Positions 10,397 through 22,146 of a stretch of 64,000 nucleotides of DNA are shown one piece after another (positions within the stretch are counted from its first letter, which is position 1; each line of letters opens with the position of its first letter). Under the pieces are notes generated by a model. The model made no database searches and was not told the DNA's origin. It saw only the letters and a list, made by a program, of their open reading frames with translations. A program made the position numbers and the translations under genes. The stretch is from Cerrena zonata (lineage: Eukaryota > Basidiomycota > Agaricomycetes > Polyporales > Cerrenaceae), in contig JASBNA010000032.1 of the NCBI GenBank assembly GCA_038087015.1, positions 460,138 through 524,137 of the forward strand, in the 5' to 3' direction.

Positions 10397-13300
10397 ATGC
10401 GCTCGAGAATTGAAGAAGTGTTTCTGAAAATGACCGGCAAGCAAGTAGGTCGAGTCCGAGAGATATCCTGTTCTAGTAGGATCGTGAAGACTGGTCACAG
10501 CAGCGTTCAGGCCAAGAGAGATGGTGGAAGTCAGGGCAAGAAGACGACGAGGGGGTACTTATCTCACCTCGGGTAGGACCCGCATTTAGGCTTGGTTATT
10601 TCGGGCGCCAATACCACTGGTACCGGTACAGGCATGATCTTCGCTAAGCTCGCTAGCACGTTCGAGGATATTAGTACACCGTCAGTGTAGGCCACAATGT
10701 GCTGAGCTCCAGCGAGCAGAGACCCTCTCCATAGCCATCTATATATCATTCTCTACTCGAACATCGTGCTAGTATACACGCTCCTGCCGTTCTTTCGCCG
10801 CACTTCAGAATCACATTCCCTTTTTGAGTGACGGCCGATTTCACTCTCAACGTCCTCCATTTTCGGTTATCCTTCGGTCGACTATCCTCTCTGGTCATTA
10901 CCAGTAGTCATGACAGCCCACTGGTGTGCCGATGCTTACGCTCATCCTAACCAACCGCTCGTGTAGCAAATTAGGCAACATATCAGACGAAGGAGCTGCT
11001 GCGAGATGGTATCCCTCACAGGCTGGCACCATCTCGACAGCCAAGCTTTCGACTTTTCCCACTTCCTCGCTTCCGTGCCAAGCCTGCAACCCAAAACTCT
11101 TCCTCGAACTCTAGCGAATCCTTGGCAGAATGGAATCGCGTAAAGGAATGTTGTGTGCAGTTATATAGCACTGCGTTGAGATATGTATAACGATTTGTCA
11201 GACATTTTCTCCGTCGGATATTATCACTCCTCCCCGGTGGCGCGTCAACCATGATCAGCATTACATCTCACGTCCTCCCACCGCAACATGTCGTGATATG
11301 TCTTGGTCTGACAACCCCTCAATGTGGAAATAATGCGGTCAGGTTGTCAGTTATTTCACCCTTTATTACAAACTGTTGGTTTTTCAAGTGTGGGGTAACC
11401 TACTTTGTGGACTCTTTCTCTCAACTTAGAGCATAATCACACCGATGAGAAGCGGCGTTGAACAGCGTTGACCTGATTCAAACTCCTTGAATGTTCTAGT
11501 CTGCTCACGAGATCAACACAAAGTGTTGCAGCCGCAAGGAGATCTCCTGAGAACACCCTTCCTGGCTTCTTATTATCTATAGAGAACGGTTCCTACAGAA
11601 ACCTTAGAACCCCACTCAGGCGACAGATTATCATAAAACACGAGTTTGGACTCGCGAGTTAGAGTATGCGCCGGTGAAGTGGAACTAATTAACCACATTG
11701 TAGCTAACTGCTGACCTCCTCCGGGTAGCTAAATTGTCAGACGTGGATCGTTCCGAGATTGAGTGGGGACCGAGTATCCCATGTGTTCTACGTGTTTCCA
11801 CCATCGTACCCATACGACGCCGTAGATCATGGGCTTAGGGCTGATCATCGGTTATGACATGACGAATGTCCTATGTCATACACTTACGCGCATATACGTA
11901 CGTTTCTTTGCTATTTTTATCTTCAGGATCAGCCAGTGACTTACAAGAAACGTAAAATTTCGCTACTTACCGAGCGTGCTGCACGTCGTCTTTCCATATC
12001 TCGGTAAGGTTAGCGTTCTGAGATGGTTCTAAAAATAAGTTTTTATCATCCCCTTGCACCGCCGATTTGTATGTACCTTCTTTCGTTCTATTGATCTCTT
12101 ACAAAGATTCTATTACCAGTCGAAGATTCGATCAAAACGCGGTACCTTATGCGGAGCTTGAAATGGAACTTCAATATCAGATACTGAAGGAGATGTCCCC
12201 AAACTGTATGCGGCATTGAAGCTCTTATTTCCCTTCTGTGACCACTCTTGGACAGACACAGGGTGATCTCTATCCCTGAGTTTAAGAATGTTGGTGAAGT
12301 GTCACCCATTCTTCTGCGGTAATAATCCACTGGTTCATTGTTATTTCATTGTTCGTGCCCTCACATCATTTTACGCAGGTCACAGGACCCTTCTACCACG
12401 CAGTCTCAAGAAAGGACATCCCGAATGATGTAATACTGATTCGTCGGAGGTATAAAGAACTAATGCCTACAAATGTCCCCAACGAGAAATTTCGATACAT
12501 CATAATCCACACTCTACCTCCACGCTATGTCCACACATGGGTTCCGTTTTCTGATGATGCACCTATGACGCTACATGCTGTTTCTCTCCGAATCGTGGTA
12601 ATCTCAACGACTAGGCAGTTCCTTTTGAATTCCGAACCCTACTAGTCGAAGGCTACAAGTAGAGGTCGGGTAAAGGTGCAAACAGAATCTCATGACGCAA
12701 GGATTGGTATCGGATAACATGGGAAGACTGGTGTGGTGTGTCAAGCCTTTTCTAGCCTCCAGGAATATGCTATCGCATCGATAGAATCGAGGACCGTCTT
12801 ATGTTTCTCGGATTCGTCACAAAACATGGCCCTTCCACTTTCCTGCTTTCTGTGCGCTTACACAGGTCCCTCACAAGGGTTGCGTATGTCAAGATACATC
12901 ATGCATCAATGCTTGAATACACTTTCACTCTGATTGAAAGGTTTTTGAGACAATATTTATAACATGCATGTATCAATCTAACACTTATATTCGAATGAAA
13001 CTTGCTCATTTCGTAGGAATGTTACGAATGCAAGACTGGACTTGTAGAGAGGACTGAAAATCCATGAGATCCAAGATTACGGCACATTTCCCTCCAATGA
13101 ACCTTAGTAAGTACTGTAAGGCTGCTACCTACATAAAAGTGAGTTTTGTGGTGGGTGGGTTCCACTAGAAAACATAACGCCACATGCAGGTGGCCGTACT
13201 ACTAGTGCAGATGAACACAGAACTCCTCGACAGCCTGACATTTTCTTTGCTATTGTTGTCATGTTGTGTAGACAGTATAGAGTGGTCTATGGAGTCCCGC

Positions 13301-14519
13301 TAATACATTCGTAAAGACGTCCTCGCGTACTTTTGATCGACTTAGGTCTAAGTCGGGGTGGACTCGGGCTCGGAACGGTGGGTCTGTGATTGTATTGATG
13401 AAGAGTTGTAGTATGAGTATATTGAGGTTAAAGTAACGGTTTGACATAATCAAAGGAGAAGGTACTAGAAACATGTGCGGTTTTCCCCTTGTTCAATTTG
13501 GTTAAACTACAGAGGTCACTTTACCAGCATGGTTTTCCTCAGAATCCTCGGATAGGGGTCAAACCAGAGGACTTGCCGGAATAGGAAATACTACATAGTC
13601 GCACGTGGCTCGGGTAACCGCACGTGGATGATTGGTGCGGGCCCTCAAGCATGCAAGAGGACTATCATGGCATCCACGACCATGTTCTGCTCGACCTGTT
13701 TTCGTCATTCATTCCTACATCTCTCTGATGCTTATGAGGCTATCTATCGTACACAAAACGATAATCAGCTAGCACTCAGCTACAGAGAGGGTTGTATGAA
13801 TGCGAAACGGCATGGGACCGGTAAGTCGTCTTTCGTGTTCATCGGTCGATCTTCAGAAAACTGGCAAGATTCATGTTTTGCCATCGGTCAATGCTCCCTT
13901 TAGCTCCCTCGAGGTAACCTTCTTTCTCTGTGTATGCTTCGATGAACTTTTTCAGGGCTCGCATTCGTCTGAGACCCGGGGGTCGTCATCCTTACCACGT
14001 TTCCGCATGCATTTTTCATGCTGGGTACGCAAAACTCTACTAACAGATTGTGATAGTGCTGCTCTTCTTTTGGTTCTCTCTTGGTGTTGAGGGAAGAAGG
14101 TGGATGATAATCGGTCTTTATTTCAGGCAGTATTATGTGAGTACTTTCTCACTTGGCAATAGCGTGGACCAAGATCATTGACATTGCATCTGCAGAACAT
14201 TTAGAGTATACCCATGTATATAGCACCTTCTCTGCCTGTCAGGGTGCTCGCTCGTCGTTGCTATCGTCGATCCCGACGCACTGGCGGACGAGCTGCAGCC
14301 TACAGCGGTAATGAGAGGCAGTTCGACCGAAAATGGCAAGGCAATGTCATTACATCAGCAGCGCATTTATTGTCGGCTCGGCCCGGGCGTTATCGGGCCA
14401 TCTTCCAAGCTCCGGTCTCGACACTGCGCGCCAGTGCCGTCGCCGTCGCCCACGCCCCCCTCCAACTATCCTAGTCCTAAGCCTCCTATCCCTGCTGAAC
14501 CTCTCTCGTTCTCCATGAT
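10397..14519. other. Gene-poor region of about 3.8 kb
   Basis: Includes a possible 5' exon of the AIM9-like gene (10568-10749, minus) and the EPL1 leader at the right end. Between about 10750 and 14200 all open frames are under 100 codons, overlap on both strands, and match no family I recognise. No terminal inverted repeats, poly-A tract or transposase-like segment was noticed by eye. Two copies of CGCACGTGG occur at 13600-13608 and 13619-13627. Confidence 0.5.
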
Positions 14520-17500
14520 ATGCCACGAAACCCGGCTGGCCCATCGACTCTACGAAACCGCAACCGAGTTACCAATAAGACACGTCTCAAGGTCATCAAA
14601 GAAAGCATCGATGCCGACCCGATCGTGCTTGATGAAGATGAGGAGAAGGCCCGTGTTGTCTCTACAGCAGGTGTCGATGCCGAGGACGCCAATGTATGTG
14701 TTTTTCATCGTTTTTCGTCGACGGGGGCGACGTTGTTGAAGGGCCGCGTGTGGCCCACTGTGATTGGCTGAAACCGTGGGAGTTTCTGTTCCATGGAATG
14801 GCTGACTAAGACTCCATTTTAGGAACATCACTTGCAAGCCGTACTCTCTGCAGCGGCTACTCGACATCAAAGTATTGCGAGATCAACGCGGGCTGCGACA
14901 GACAAAGACTCGTCGCAGCCTGCGGCCTTCATCCCCACACCGGATAGCACCGGTATCGTTCAGAACTATGAGGATTTGTACCCACCAAAACGATGGCACG
15001 ACCCTACGAATTATGTCAAGTCTTCAGACACCCTTGAGGAATGCACATCATCTGCCCTCGTCGGCGGTTTCATCTATTATATGGACGAGCGTGACAAGGA
15101 CTGGCTCGACAGAAACAACGAGGAAGCTCGTGGCGAAGGTACCAGCGCTCAAGGTGCAATCTCTGGCAGCACACGTTCAGCTAGAAGTTCCAAAGCAAAG
15201 GGCAAAGAACCTGAAGTATCACAGCCGGTAGTCATGACCGAAGACGAGTTCGAGCTCGTCATGGCTGTCTTTGAGAAGGTGACCCATGAGAAAACTGAAT
15301 TTTTGCATCACGTACGACGTTCTTCTTGCGTGGGTTTCTCTCGCACCCTAACATATTTTCGACAGGGTCTGGAGCAGGGTGGACCCTTTCCACCATTTAC
15401 GGACTACCAAGATGCCTTTTCCACGAAATTGCAACCAGATTTATTTGCACTCTACGAGGTACCCTCTTGGGTACCTGACGAATCGAAACTTTTACCGCTT
15501 GCGAGGGCCGTTTATGCGTATTGGCGGGAGAGACGTCTCGAACGAGGCGGGCATCCCATTATACCCGCTGTCAACGTAGGCTATAATTTCTCTACATATT
15601 CCTCCTCAGGAGTCTTACATTTCCCCCCTCAGCTTGACGAAACCGATACGAAGAATGAGTCCTATATATGTTTCCGACGGCGAGAAATTAAAGCCGTTCG
15701 GAAAACGCGTGCTCAGCAAGCAACATATTCTGACCGGCTTCTGCGTCTCAAACACGATCTCGAGCGAGCCTTACTTATCGCTTCAGATGTGAAAGACCGT
15801 GAGCTGACAAAACGAGAGTCTGCCGTTGTGGGCCAAGTTGTCTGGGATAAACGATTCGCTTTGGTCGATCTTAAGCGAAGGTATCCTACGCTAGGTACGA
15901 AGGAAGACGAGGAACTGCTCCACGACAAGGAGCGAATTCCGAAGAAAGCAAAGACGGACACTTCGGGGTAAGTTCCATTCCAAGTCAATGATTATATCCC
16001 GTTAATTTCGGTACAGTCGTCCTATCGTCAGGCTTCATGCAGGCAGTCGAGAACCGGCGGTCAGCCAAGAGCCCATCATGCACCCCAAGGCCAAGCTCGA
16101 GATTATCCAGAAACAGATCGAGTCCGAGATGGTACAACGCAAGGAGAAGGACCATCATTGGGAAGACGCTGTCGACGTAAGTTTATTTCTCAGTTTCTTG
16201 AAAGCCATTTATTTACCGCGTCCTCAGAATGCGTACCAAGCCACTCCTACCTCGTATTCCTCGCGTCTCTTCAAGTTTATCCAATCGACACGCTCTACCC
16301 ACACACCTGATTCTCCGTCATCTCCACCTCAACGGCATCGCGCTGCCCGCCTTAGGTTTGGTCGTGGGGGACGGATACACCTCGATCGACGTCTTTGCGA
16401 TCCACGATCGTCACGCTCGCCTTCAGAATCAGATAGCGATACTGAGGTTCTAGAGAAACGTCGCAGGCTTCAAGAGCGTTGGAAGTTCGACGAGGATGAC
16501 GTTCCTGCCATTAGACCTGAGGGATTGGAGGAACAGGACCGAAAGCTAGCAGATGATTTTGATCCTAAGTATGTTATATTTTTTCTTGAGCCAATATCAT
16601 CTTGCTGACCGCGCTCTCTTCAGATATCTATCACATCGAATGTCACTCCTGTCTGACTCAGAGTACAACATGCTGATGACGGATACTTCATTCTATGTTA
16701 CGCTGCCTGATGGCCGAGTGGACAAAGTGACCCCATATCGACTTGGGGTGATCAACAACCGGAACCCTGCTGGTTCTGTAACCCCCCGAACTCCAGGAGG
16801 TTCCCAACCACCTCCGTCTCGTCCAACTCCTAACGGGGTCACACCTGTCGTAAATGGTACTGCCATCTCATTACCCACGCCTCTCAAGAGCATGCCTCCG
16901 CCGCCAACAGTACCTTCTTTGAGGATCTCAGCGAACGGCACCATGCGCTCTATTACTCCCTCTCTGTCACCCACCGTTCCCTCACATCGACCGTCATCGT
17001 CTCCTGTCCGAGATCAAACGCATTCAACGGGGATTCAGGATGACCCTGGCAGCTCGGTAAAGAGCGAACAAGAGTTGAAGATGACAGTTCCCAGTCAGGC
17101 GAATGGTCCAGACGCCGTCAAGTAGCAGAAGGTCGTCATGTCGCCAGCTCCTCCACAAGCATCGCCAGTCGCCACACACATGTCACCGCCCGCACCCCAC
17201 AAGTCTCCTGTTCAATATGCCGCTCCTGTACAAAGCATTTCCAATGGCCACTATATGACCGCTGGTAATAGTTATAGTGCACACGTACCTCAGGGTACAT
17301 CGTATCTACACCCCGGTGTCAGAACCAACGGACTCACTCCCCAACAAATGCAAACGTTGAAAGCCGCTGGGTATAGCCATCTGACAGCTGCTAATCAAGC
17401 CGGTCCTACTCAAGTCGGCAATGCACACCTGCCTATCCGACCACCTGCTACTTACATGGCACACGCTAATGCCGCGGATTATAACGCTCAGCTTGCTTTG

Positions 17501-17890
17501 GCGAGACAGCTGCAGTGGCAAGCTCAAGCTCAACGCCAAACAGGGCATGTAATGGACGCGAACGGTGTCGATAACAGTATCATGGCTGCTACGTTGTCAC
17601 CGCCAACCCGGGTACCATCGTCGAATGGTAATCGCAGTGTCTCCCTTACACGGGGTGTACCATCCCCTATCCTCCAGCATGCCATGGGTTCTCCACAGGG
17701 GAGAGCATCTCCCGCGAACCAACAACACATGGTCCGCCTTGCACCTCATTCACCCTCACCACATCATCTTAGTCCGTCCATTGCTGCCTCGCAGGCTCAA
17801 TCATCCCCCACTCGACCACCACCACAACCCATCCCTTCACCTTCTCTCCAACCGCGCCAGGCTGTTGGAAGTTCAGGGGCAGGGTATTAG
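14520..17890 (+). CDS. EPL1: Enhancer of polycomb-like protein 1, NuA4 scaffold
   Basis: Nuclear scaffold subunit that holds Esa1, Yng2 and Eaf6 in the NuA4/Piccolo histone H4 acetyltransferase. Eight exons: 14520-14693, 14823-15311, 15366-15575, 15633-15967, 16017-16176, 16228-16568, 16624-17056, 17126-17890; total 968 residues in frame. The start MPRNPAGPSTLRNRNRVTNK is typical. The EPcA core includes LYPPKRWHDPTNYVKSS, FIYYMDERDKDWLDRNN, MTEDEFELVMAVFEKVTHEK, then NESYICFRRREIKAVRKTRA. The C-terminus (about residues 720-968) is Pro/Ser/Gln-rich and likely disordered. The last intron (17057-17125, 69 nt) ends in a TAG that is in frame when unspliced, so intron retention would cut off the Gln/Pro-rich tail. 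The first intron is longer (129 nt). Confidence 0.95.
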
Positions 17891-18298
17891 TTTCGAACTT
17901 TCTACTGTTATGCACCAAGATAATATCCTTTCGTGTTCATCGTCTTTCATTAGTTTCTCTCATGCTTTTGGCTAATACAGCTGTATGTGTTTTGAATCTG
18001 TCATGTTTATATACACCTCCTCTCCCGATTCTTCAATGATGAATGTCTCATGCATCATGCATCTTGTCATGTATATTATTATTTGCATTTGAATTTCGAG
18101 TACATTGTTCGCAGAGCGTTCCTTCTCAGAAACCCATGTTCGGATTTTGTGCGAGGCGTCTATTGAAAGGCCGCTATTTACGCTCTTCAATCATGGTCCG
18201 ATTCAATATTCGGAACAGTCGTGTTGTACGACTTCTTGCCTCCTACTCTCATCCTATTTAGTCTGTCTATCTGTCTCAAAGTCCTTAGTCCTTACACT
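17891..18298. other. Intergenic spacer EPL1 / CBS gene
   Basis: 3' region of EPL1 and promoter of the co-directional CBS-domain gene. No further feature seen. Confidence 0.5.
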
Positions 18299-19087
18299 AT
18301 GTCAAGCTCAAGCTCTGCCGTAAAGTCGCCACTGTCTCAAGAAGTACTGTCGACAGAAGACAAATACCGAGGAGCCGTGGTTGAGGTCATATTAGGAAAC
18401 TGAATAGAGACGGGAGAAATACTGAGACATCAATTTCTTTTTATATAGGACCTACAACTACCTCCAGCCTTTGCCTTGCCAAAGACTGAAGCCATATCAC
18501 GAGCGATTGAACTCGCTTACGAACGAGACTTTTCTTACATTCCGTACGTCATCAATACAATCTTCGTTCTGTCAACATGCACCCATTAGCACCAATCTGA
18601 TATCTCGATCGATATCTTCAGCGTTCTAGACAAGAACAGGAGACCGTTAGGCTACCTTGACGTATCACAATTGAAGTCGAAATGGGAAGCCGGACTAGCG
18701 AACCCAGTAAGATCCCGATCGCCTCATCAACGTCGTTCGAAGAGCTGACGGTCTAGATACTTTAGGATGCTAAAGTGGAGCAATATATGACCAAGTTTAT
18801 CCGCTCGTCGACACAACCCTACACGCTGATTACCCCCGGAAGTCCGCTTGAGGAGCTGGAGATGTTCTTGAAAGAAACTGAATTTGCATTGGGTATGTGC
18901 TAGACTTATGCTTGCGCCAAAACTTTGTTTGAAGAACTTCTATTCTTCTCTAGTGACAGATCTTAGTCGAAAATTCGTTTTAGGTGTTGCCACTAGACAA
19001 GATCTGGAGGTTTGTCAATCACCAACAAAACCGGGATTCTTCCACTGACGTCACACCATACAGAGCTTTGTTTCCCGCCGCGGGTGA
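18299..19087 (+). CDS. Small CBS-domain protein
   Basis: Six exons (18299-18385, 18449-18543, 18622-18706, 18766-18892, 18954-19009, 19064-19087) give 157 residues in perfect phase. The protein is essentially one Bateman module. Repeat one runs LPPAFALPKTEAISRAIELA to YIPVLDKNRRPLGYLDV; repeat two runs KVEQYMTKFIRS, SPLEELEMFLKETEFALVTD and RKFVLGVATRQDLE. Tandem CBS repeats bind adenosyl ligands and usually sense energy state, but no catalytic domain is attached, so partner and ligand are unknown. The final coding exon is only 24 nt. Small stand-alone CBS proteins of this form are widespread in fungi. Confidence 0.88.
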
Positions 19088-19675
19088 TTTTGCGACATTG
19101 ACCGTTACGTTTTTGGTATTATCTACGGACTTACACTTCTACCTGGACCTTCCTTCAACTGGTTCCTAGACATCTCCATCGTCGTCGCGTCGGCTTCAAC
19201 ATGCCATTTGTATGATAGCAGAATATCCGAAAATACATTTATTCTAATAATGCACAATTCTCGATGTAACAATACGAGATCAGAAAGCAAATGGCAAAAC
19301 GAATGGACCATGGGGGATGTGATTAGTACAACTGCTGTAAACTTGAGGCTAAACTACATACAACTCGGGTATTGAGAAAAGGTGAGTAGGGGAAGGAACT
19401 GTGAATACATCTTGTGTAGAAGCGGGTGGGATATCACGGAATCATATTCAAATGAGGGGAGATCAGAGCCAAGTGAAGGGAAATAAGTGCTTGCGTTTGA
19501 CGGTCCAATTGAGTGGGTTACGAAAGTGTTACGAACTGTTGCGAAGGCTTGTAGGCGAAGTAGTGGCATCAGAAAACATATATTTCGCTGGAGAGACGGA
19601 GGACGGTCTATCGTCGGAAGAATCTGCTAGGAAGGGAAACCCCAAACAAAATGCAAGGAGCCCATGCGGTCAGAA
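19088..19675. other. Convergent intergenic region
   Basis: 3' regions of the CBS gene (+) and the receptor-like gene (-). An open frame of 92 codons at 19401-19679 (+) has no recognisable motif and overlaps the likely 3' untranslated region; not called. Confidence 0.5.
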
Positions 19676-21940
19676 TTAAGGCCACATTTTGAGTCCCGAA
19701 GGTTGTATGATGTTTGGTGAAGATGTCGATGAAGGACGTGATGGGTGAGACTGAGAGGGTGGCTGATAGAACAAGGTAAACAGAAGCCTATGGCGGACTG
19801 CTACATTGTAGGGATCACTGAAATACGGAACCGGGGTTGCTAAATAGTTTTCGAGGGTCAGATTATTAAATGAACAAATCTCGGATGTTTTACTCACGAT
19901 AAGTGATGGGAGAACACCTCGGATCACCGAAATCATCGTCTAAATCGTCTTGTGTTGTTCTAGCAAACTCCAACTCAGACTTTGGACCTGAAGAGTCCAA
20001 CGAATACCTCGTCCACTTTATCGAACCGCTGACCGTGTCATCTGGATCAGGCTGGAAAATGCCATCACGAGCAAATACGGCATTTATGTTAGCCGTTTGC
20101 TGTCGCCATATCCTTTTCTCAAGATCTTCAGGAAAGGCCAACGCGGGTGTAGTCCCCCGACTAGCGTTTCTAGAGGGAACATCCGTACTGCCCGTCTCGG
20201 ACGGTGGGGCAAAGGTGGCGGGAGAGATAGATGGTGAGATGTGGGAACGTTGCGAACCCCTGGATTCCGTCATGGGTTCAGCGGACGGACTTCTGGCCTG
20301 AGCTTCTTCGTCCGAAGCTACAGTGTGGGGGGAGAGATAATAGGAAGGAAGGTGGTATTTGTACTGGGTCACGGTTATCCGCGCCCTGCCTGGTGGGTGA
20401 TAAGAGCGTCCAAGAGATGGTGTATGAGAGCGTGAAGGAATGGCATAGAAACTGGGTGTTTGTGAACGAAGGGATTGCCGACTTGGAGTGAGGATCGGAG
20501 CGGAGGCCGCGCGAACGTGCTCCGTAGCCTGTGAACCATCAGAACGGCTTTCTGGGGTAAAGGCACGAGAGCTTTGGCGAGACCGGTGTGAAGTAGGAAG
20601 GGGTGTAAAATTGTCATGAAAGTCGGAGTCTGTTCGTTGGGATAGAAGATTCCTCAAAGCCAAAACCAGAGCAGCGGCAGACAGACACAAAGAAGGAATA
20701 GCGATGAACGGAATGATACCTGCGTAACCTAGAAGTCGGACCCTGGGTGAGGTTTCAGTACACTAGTCCAGAAAAAGACTGTCAGGAATTGTAAATGCTC
20801 ACCAAGCAGGATTCGATGCATCACAGAAAACGCCGTCAGCAGCAATATCCACATTGAGACCACTCAAGATTGCCAATTGCAACACGAACACCAAAGCAGG
20901 CAGTACCCCCAGGAAAATGATCCGTATGTGCGTATCATAACGACTATGACATTCCTATCAGCGTCAGCATGCCTCGTGTTATTGGAAAATGACTTACTTC
21001 AAGAAGGGGAACCACTGCAGAGGTCCTGTATGCGCAAACTTAGCTGCCGAACTGGTGCTCAGCAGACACACTCCCGCAATTGACGTCCATGCCGCATGTA
21101 TCAAGGCTGTTTGAGCTATAGATTTGATTCAATAGACATTCAAAGTAAGGTAGTGAGAACAATACCTTCGCAAAATGCATGAGGCATCAACGAGGGATCC
21201 ATTTTCCATATCATTCCTGAAGACTCTTAACGACTGTCTCATTGAATTAAGGAAAGGCGGACACACCCAGGCAAAACATCCCTTGCAATACAGTATTCGC
21301 AATAGAATACAGGACAGGAAGCCATAACGATTGTGCGTGCGAAATGAAGGCAGGAAGTGCAACCCAGCTGCTCAAGAGGCCTGGAAAGCGGACGCAGTGT
21401 TACTAGGATCCCGCGAACTGAATAGATTTAGAGATAGACTTACCAGAGAGCGAAAGCGTAAACCAGGCGATTCTCAAACCAAAAGGCAGCATTAGCAGAG
21501 ATACATAATACGGAGACCGTGTCGTATACAGCAGGTATTGCCTGCAACTTGGTGGTGGTGGGTAAAGAGCAACGACGATAAATTAGTCGGGGAGCCGGAG
21601 GTTAGCTAAGGGATCAAAATTACTTCCTGCCTGGGCGTCCTGAACCTATTGGCCGTCGCCCCAATCTGGGAGAGATGCATCATTGTGTGTTCAAGAAAGC
21701 AAGCAGGGACCGAGAGTAACCACAACCATCAAGCTCTTACCGCCGGTATTCTCACATGGTCTGATGGAAAGATCGCCCTTGCCTATTTTGCATTCTCACA
21801 TCTCTGAATGACTTGGTCCTCGTGGCCGGCTTGATAAGTCGCTCTTTCCCTATTGGCTTGCTGCGTCGGATACGTGAGAGGGCCCGAGAGATGATGAAAA
21901 CGTTCTCAGCAGTTGTAGGGTACAATGATACATCTGACAT
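19676..21940 (-). CDS. Multi-pass membrane protein, GPCR-like
   Basis: Predicted integral membrane protein of a receptor-like family common in mushrooms. Nine exons (21940-21756, 21665-21624, 21541-21444, 21380-21267, 21216-21166, 21115-20998, 20943-20803, 20742-19898, 19800-19676) give 572 residues; all phases agree. Hydrophobic helices include YYVSLLMLPFGLRIAWFTL, LPVLYSIANTVLQGMFCLG, HAAWTSIAGVCLL, IRIIFLGVLPALVFVLQLAI and GYAGIIPFIAIPSLCLSAAA, so at least five or six spans. Conserved features are MPHAFCEAQTALI and FCDASNPAWVRLLGYAG. The tail of about 280 residues is Ser/Thr/Pro-rich, as in receptors regulated by phosphorylation. It is not a STE3-type pheromone receptor by motif. If the last intron (donor at 19897) is retained, the protein ends at 19890. 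The first two exons are the least certain part. Confidence 0.7.
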
Positions 21941-22146
21941 GTCAAGTTTGTTTCATCAGTCAAGAAGGTTGCATCATACGAACTGCCAGTTTCGAGTCAC
22001 TGACACCAATGCGGATGCCACAGAACCTATATTTGGATACTATAAATCCTACCAACGCCACAAATTGTGTCTGTATTTGAATAATCCTTCATTAGCTTCA
22101 ACCATTCTAACAGCATCGTGGAGTTAAGTACCGATCATAACTTCGT

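Noticed and set aside
12088..12645. Open frames of 80-98 codons in the gene-poor region (both strands)
   Set aside because: No recognisable domain, no splice-compatible neighbours, low-complexity basic composition; not supported as genes or transposon fragments.
15713..15988. Antisense frame within EPL1
   Set aside because: Lies wholly opposite well-conserved EPL1 exons; shadow of coding bias.
17123..17125. In-frame TAG in EPL1 as stop-codon readthrough
   Set aside because: A 69-nt phase-0 GT-AG intron ending in this TAG explains it more simply.
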